A DNA stretch of 64,000 nt from positions 2,976,001 through 3,040,000 of the forward strand of contig CBDCBQ010000003.1 of assembly GCA_965214415.1 (NCBI GenBank), written 5' to 3'. The notes under the pieces are model-generated. The model was not told the origin of the DNA, did no database searches, and saw nothing but the letters and a program-made list of their open reading frames with translations. This document shows, one piece after another, positions 61,297-64,000 of this stretch; within the stretch, counting starts at the first letter, position 1; every line of letters begins with the position of its first letter. The position numbers were made by a program, and so were the translations under genes. This stretch comes from RH-AL1 sp965214415 (GTDB lineage: Bacteria; Pseudomonadota; Alphaproteobacteria; Rhizobiales; Beijerinckiaceae).

Positions 61297-62146
61297 GATC
61301 GTCAAATCGACGACGAACGGCCTCATGAAAGGCCGTCGCGGGCTCGTCATGGGCGTCGCCAACGATCACTCGATCGCGTGGGGGATCGCCAAGACGCTGC
61401 ACGAGCATGGCGCGTCGATGGCCTTCAGCTACCAGGGCGAGGCGCTGGGCAAGCGCGTCAAGCCGCTCGCCGAGCGCGTCGGCTCGAAGCTCGTGCTTCC
61501 CTGCGACGTCGAGGATGTCGCGTCGATCGACGCGATGTTCGCCACGCTGAAACAGACCTGGGGCGAGCTTGATTTCGTCGTGCACTGCATCGCCTATTCG
61601 GCCAAGAACGAGCTGAAGGGCCGCTATGCCGATACCACGCGCGAGAACTTCGGCCGCACGATGCTGGTCTCGGCGTTCTCCTTCACCGAGATCGCCAAAC
61701 GCGCGGCGCCGCTGATGCGGCCGGGCGGGAGCCTGCTGACGCTGACCTTCGGCGGCGCGACGCGTGTGATGCCAAACTACAACGTGATGGGCGTCGCCAA
61801 GGCGGCGCTCGAAGCGGGCGTGCGCTATCTCGCCGTCGATTACGGTGGCGACGGCATCCGCGTCAACGCGATCTCGGCGGGGCCGATCCGCACGCTCGCC
61901 GGCGCCGGCATCAGCGACGCAAGGGCGATGTTTGGTTTCCAGCGCACCCATTCCCCGCTGCGGCGCGGCGTGTCGCTCGAGGATGTCGGCGGTGCCGCGC
62001 TCTACCTTCTGTCGGATCTATCCGGCGGGGTGACGGGCGAGATCCATTATGTCGATGCCGGCTACAACATTATCGCGATGCCGCATCCGGACGCCTTGCG
62101 GATGGATCTCGGCCAGACGGACTTGAGCGACGAGGCGGCCGAGTAG
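61283..62146 (+). CDS. fabI: Enoyl-ACP reductase (NADH)
   Basis: A 287-residue FabI. GRRGLVMGVANDHSIAWGIA is the NAD-binding loop, and ATRVMPNYNVMGVAKAALEA has the catalytic Tyr-x6-Lys. The first tyrosine expected ten residues before (LTYGG in relatives as I recall) is Phe here (LTFGG). The C-terminus has HYVDAGYNIIAMP. It reduces enoyl-ACP in the last step of the elongation cycle and is the target of triclosan-type inhibitors. Start ATG overlaps the fabB end. Confidence 0.94.
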   Translation: MSTPRIVKSTTNGLMKGRRGLVMGVANDHSIAWGIAKTLHEHGASMAFSYQGEALGKRVKPLAERVGSKLVLPCDVEDVASIDAMFATLKQTWGELDFVVHCIAYSAKNELKGRYADTTRENFGRTMLVSAFSFTEIAKRAAPLMRPGGSLLTLTFGGATRVMPNYNVMGVAKAALEAGVRYLAVDYGGDGIRVNAISAGPIRTLAGAGISDARAMFGFQRTHSPLRRGVSLEDVGGAALYLLSDLSGGVTGEIHYVDAGYNIIAMPHPDALRMDLGQTDLSDEAAE

Positions 62147-62148
62147 CG

Positions 62149-63027
62149 TCAGAGCTTCTTGAGGCCGATCGGCTTGCTGCCGTCCTTCGTGTCCTTGGCC
62201 CAATTGCCCTCGTCGGTCTTGCCGAGCTTCGTCGTATGGCCGGCGCGCGCGGTCAGCACGAGGGTGCCGTTGACGAGACGCCAGCCGACCGGATCGAAGA
62301 TCACGATCCCTTGGTCGCGACAGCCGGGGGCGAGTTGCGCGCGCTCGCCGCCGGCCTTGCCCTTCGCCTGATCGTCGAGCGTCAGCATGCAGCCAGTGTC
62401 GTGCTTCTCGCGCATCACGGCATAGCGGCCGGCGAGGTCGGCCGGGCGTATCGCGACGGCGGCGACCTCCCGCTTGCTGACGATGGGTTGGACGGTCGCG
62501 CGCAGCGGCGGCGGCGTCACCGGCTCGAACATGTCGGCGGCGGCATCGCCGGTGTCGGCTGAAAGAACCGAGGCAGGTGTCGAGCGGCCGGCGGCGTCCG
62601 CGCGGCTCATCCGGTAGGTTCCGCCCGCAGCCTGCGCGGAAAAGCCGTCGCCCGCGCTGACGAAGACAAGGACATGCTGGCCCGCCGGGTCGTCCAACGT
62701 CAGATGGCCATCGTCCGGCAAAGTCCAGCGACCGACCTTCTCGATGGCGGGCATGGCATGCCGGCAGGCCGCGGGCATGCCGAGAAAGTAGTTACCCTTG
62801 TCGGACTTTTCCGCCCGCAGCATCACGCGGCAGGTCGCGCGGGAGCGATCGAGCGACACCACCCAGGTCCCGGCGATGTCGGTGGGCTTGCGGGTCGGTT
62901 GCGCGGGTGCAGCGGCGGGCGCGGCGGGTGGCGCGTCGGCGCCAGGGAGCGGGTCGGCCATCGCCGGGGCCGCGAACGCGGCCAGCCAGACGAGAGCCAC
63001 CGGGGCGAGGAATGGATGGCCGGGCAT
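62149..63027 (-). CDS. Exported AprI/Inh-type protein with two inhibitor domains
   Basis: A 292-residue protein with a signal peptide (about 1-24, ending APAMA) and a Pro/Ala linker. Residues about 45-140 read DIAGTWVVSLDRSRATCRVM, GNYFLGMPAACRHAMPAIEK, the lipocalin-like AprI/Inh fold with one disulfide (CRV...ACR). A second related domain at about 190-285 has DLAGRYAVMREKHDTGCMLT and QLAPGCRDQGIVIFDPVGW. Inh proteins protect the periplasm from secreted metalloproteases; no such protease is encoded here. ATG 63027 fits the signal peptide; the upstream frame includes a scrap related to the adjacent transposase. Confidence 0.75.
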   Translation of the reverse strand: MPGHPFLAPVALVWLAAFAAPAMADPLPGADAPPAAPAAAPAQPTRKPTDIAGTWVVSLDRSRATCRVMLRAEKSDKGNYFLGMPAACRHAMPAIEKVGRWTLPDDGHLTLDDPAGQHVLVFVSAGDGFSAQAAGGTYRMSRADAAGRSTPASVLSADTGDAAADMFEPVTPPPLRATVQPIVSKREVAAVAIRPADLAGRYAVMREKHDTGCMLTLDDQAKGKAGGERAQLAPGCRDQGIVIFDPVGWRLVNGTLVLTARAGHTTKLGKTDEGNWAKDTKDGSKPIGLKKL

Positions 63028-63140
63028 CGCGTACTCCAAGCCGCGACGGCAGCTTCGAAAAGCTTGGTGACGGTTCTCGCATACCATACGCCATAGCCGC
63101 GTGCCTTGTTTCAGGCAATTGGCCGCTTATGCCGACAGGC

Positions 63141-64000
63141 TAGAGCATTTTCCGATCATGTTGCATCGTATCCTGCCGCCGCGAAGTAGGCTTGGCATTC
63201 GGCTGGTGTGAACCGCTCGATCGCATCGGCGATGGTCTTCCAAAGCTTGGTGACGGTTCTCGGCGCGGCGGCGCGCAGCAGGGCCTTGAACTTCGAGAAG
63301 GCCATCTCGATCGGATTGAAGTCGGGCGAGTAGGCCGGCAGGTAGAGCAGGCTGGCCTTTGCGCCTTCGATGGCCTCGCGCACGCACGCCACCTTGTGGG
63401 CCACCGGCACGAGGATCGTCTCGACGTAGACGCGGAAGGCCGGCCCATCCATCGCGTTGTCGGGGTCGAGGTCGAGTTGGCCTTCGAACCAGGCCTCGCG
63501 CGCCGCTCTCACATCCGCACGCTGCTGCTGAGCTTGCCGAAGCATCGGCGGCGTGTGCTGTCTTTTTTTGTACGTGATCCCGCGTCGGTCGAAGAAGCGC
63601 CAGATCGTGGTGAGGCCGAAACGGGCACCGTGCGCGTCGACCAGCTTCGTGCGCAGCTCGTCGAGCGTGACGTCGGGCGCCGCCGCGACCTCGGCGAGAA
63701 TGAAGTCGGCATGCGCCTCGATGCGCTTCGACTTGCGATCGCCGCCCTGCCTGGCCGGTGCCAGGCTGCCGGAGGCCTCGCGACGCCGGCACCAGCGGAT
63801 CACGCTCGCCGCGCTCACACCGAAGCGCGCCGCCGCCTGCCGCCGCGACAAACCGCCATCGACGACGGCGACAGCACGTTCACGAAGATCGACTGACAAC
63901 GGATGGGCCATGCATGCCGGCCTCCCTTCGCCAGCACGCAGCTTGAATCAAACCAGAACCGATTCGGGAATCCCGCAACGATCCTATCGATGGGAAAAGG
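63141..64000. mobile_element. Defective IS630-family insertion sequence (right end beyond the window)
   Basis: The left end probably starts with TAGAGCATTTTCCGATC at 63141-63157, just after the transposase stop. At the window edge GATGGGAAAAGG (63989-64000) matches the complement of that end at 10 of 12 positions, so the right inverted repeat seems to run past the window. TA at the border fits the TA target of this family. Confidence 0.5.
63156..63911 (-). pseudogene. IS630-family transposase with internal deletions
   Basis: A 251-codon open frame. The N-terminal helix-turn-helix is complete (LSVDLRERAVAVVDGGLSRR, SAASVIRWCRRREASG). After WFEGQLDLDP the usual first catalytic Asp block (FIDE) is missing and the sequence jumps to MDGPAFRVYVETILVP; the second Asp block (MDNL) is also missing before CVREAIEGAKASLLYLPAYS. 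Only the third acidic residue, in PDFNPIEMAFSKFKALL, remains. Full-length relatives are about 340 residues. Deletions are in frame, so a protein may still be made but cannot catalyse transposition. Confidence 0.82.

Noticed and set aside
1..64000. rRNA, tRNA, CRISPR arrays or a replication origin
   Set aside because: No cloverleaf-like tRNA, rRNA stretch, regularly spaced repeat array or origin-type box cluster was recognised on reading both strands.

Overview
The window is GC-rich, densely coded DNA from an alphaproteobacterium, most likely a member of the Hyphomicrobiales (Bradyrhizobiaceae/Xanthobacteraceae-like). The clues are a DivL-type kinase with tyrosine in place of the phospho-histidine, an Irr-type Fur regulator divergent from fabA-fabB-fabI, a TsaE-AmgK fusion followed by murU, HisZ next to HisG, and long palindromic intergenic repeats. 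No rRNA, tRNA or CRISPR array was seen.

Layout. (1) 1-5.2 kb is decaying DNA: an alpha/beta hydrolase, an ABM-type monooxygenase, a small conserved protein with an in-frame stop and a FUSC-type efflux gene are all broken; a methyltransferase and a permuted photolyase-like gene remain intact. (2) 5.5-20.9 kb is a nine-gene same-strand locus built around SrfB (actin/Hsp70-like ATPase fold) and SrfC (P-loop protein). It also encodes a PstS-like/OmpA fusion, a membrane-anchored trypsin-like protease, three further single-pass membrane proteins and two tandem exported proteins with a degenerate caspase-like domain plus SH3-like repeats. The predicted topologies suggest one complex running from cytoplasm to cell wall. 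(3) 21.0-21.46 kb is a collapsed remnant of a SWIM/VWA gene cluster.

(4) 21.5-31.4 kb is an electron-transfer and sulfide-oxidation island. It holds an orphan tetraheme PufC, a triheme CcoO-like cytochrome, an extra GroEL, flavocytochrome c sulfide dehydrogenase (fccA, fccB), a SoxA-like cytochrome, a Tat-exported metallophosphoesterase, a cupredoxin-like protein and a SCO copper chaperone, followed by OxyR. Two of its operons converge on a palindromic repeat. The upstream regions of both carry the same 46-bp element, pointing to a shared regulator or promoter class. (5) 32.6-41.4 kb is mostly housekeeping: RNase T2, RlmJ, GST, a DsbA-like isomerase, HisZ/HisG, a YbhN-like membrane protein, RibF and a CheY-like receiver.

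(6) 41.4-53.4 kb is mixed accessory and surface-polysaccharide DNA: methyltransferase, broken Uma2, ManC, an EAL phosphodiesterase, YebC, two overlapping TIR genes (one interrupted by an amber codon), GST, DUF2721, two sulfotransferases, a glycosyltransferase, a WD40-like protein and RidA. (7) 53.6-63.0 kb is a core block: murU, tsaE-amgK, divL, irr, fabA, fabB, fabI and a double-domain protease inhibitor. (8) The right edge carries an internally deleted IS630 transposase.
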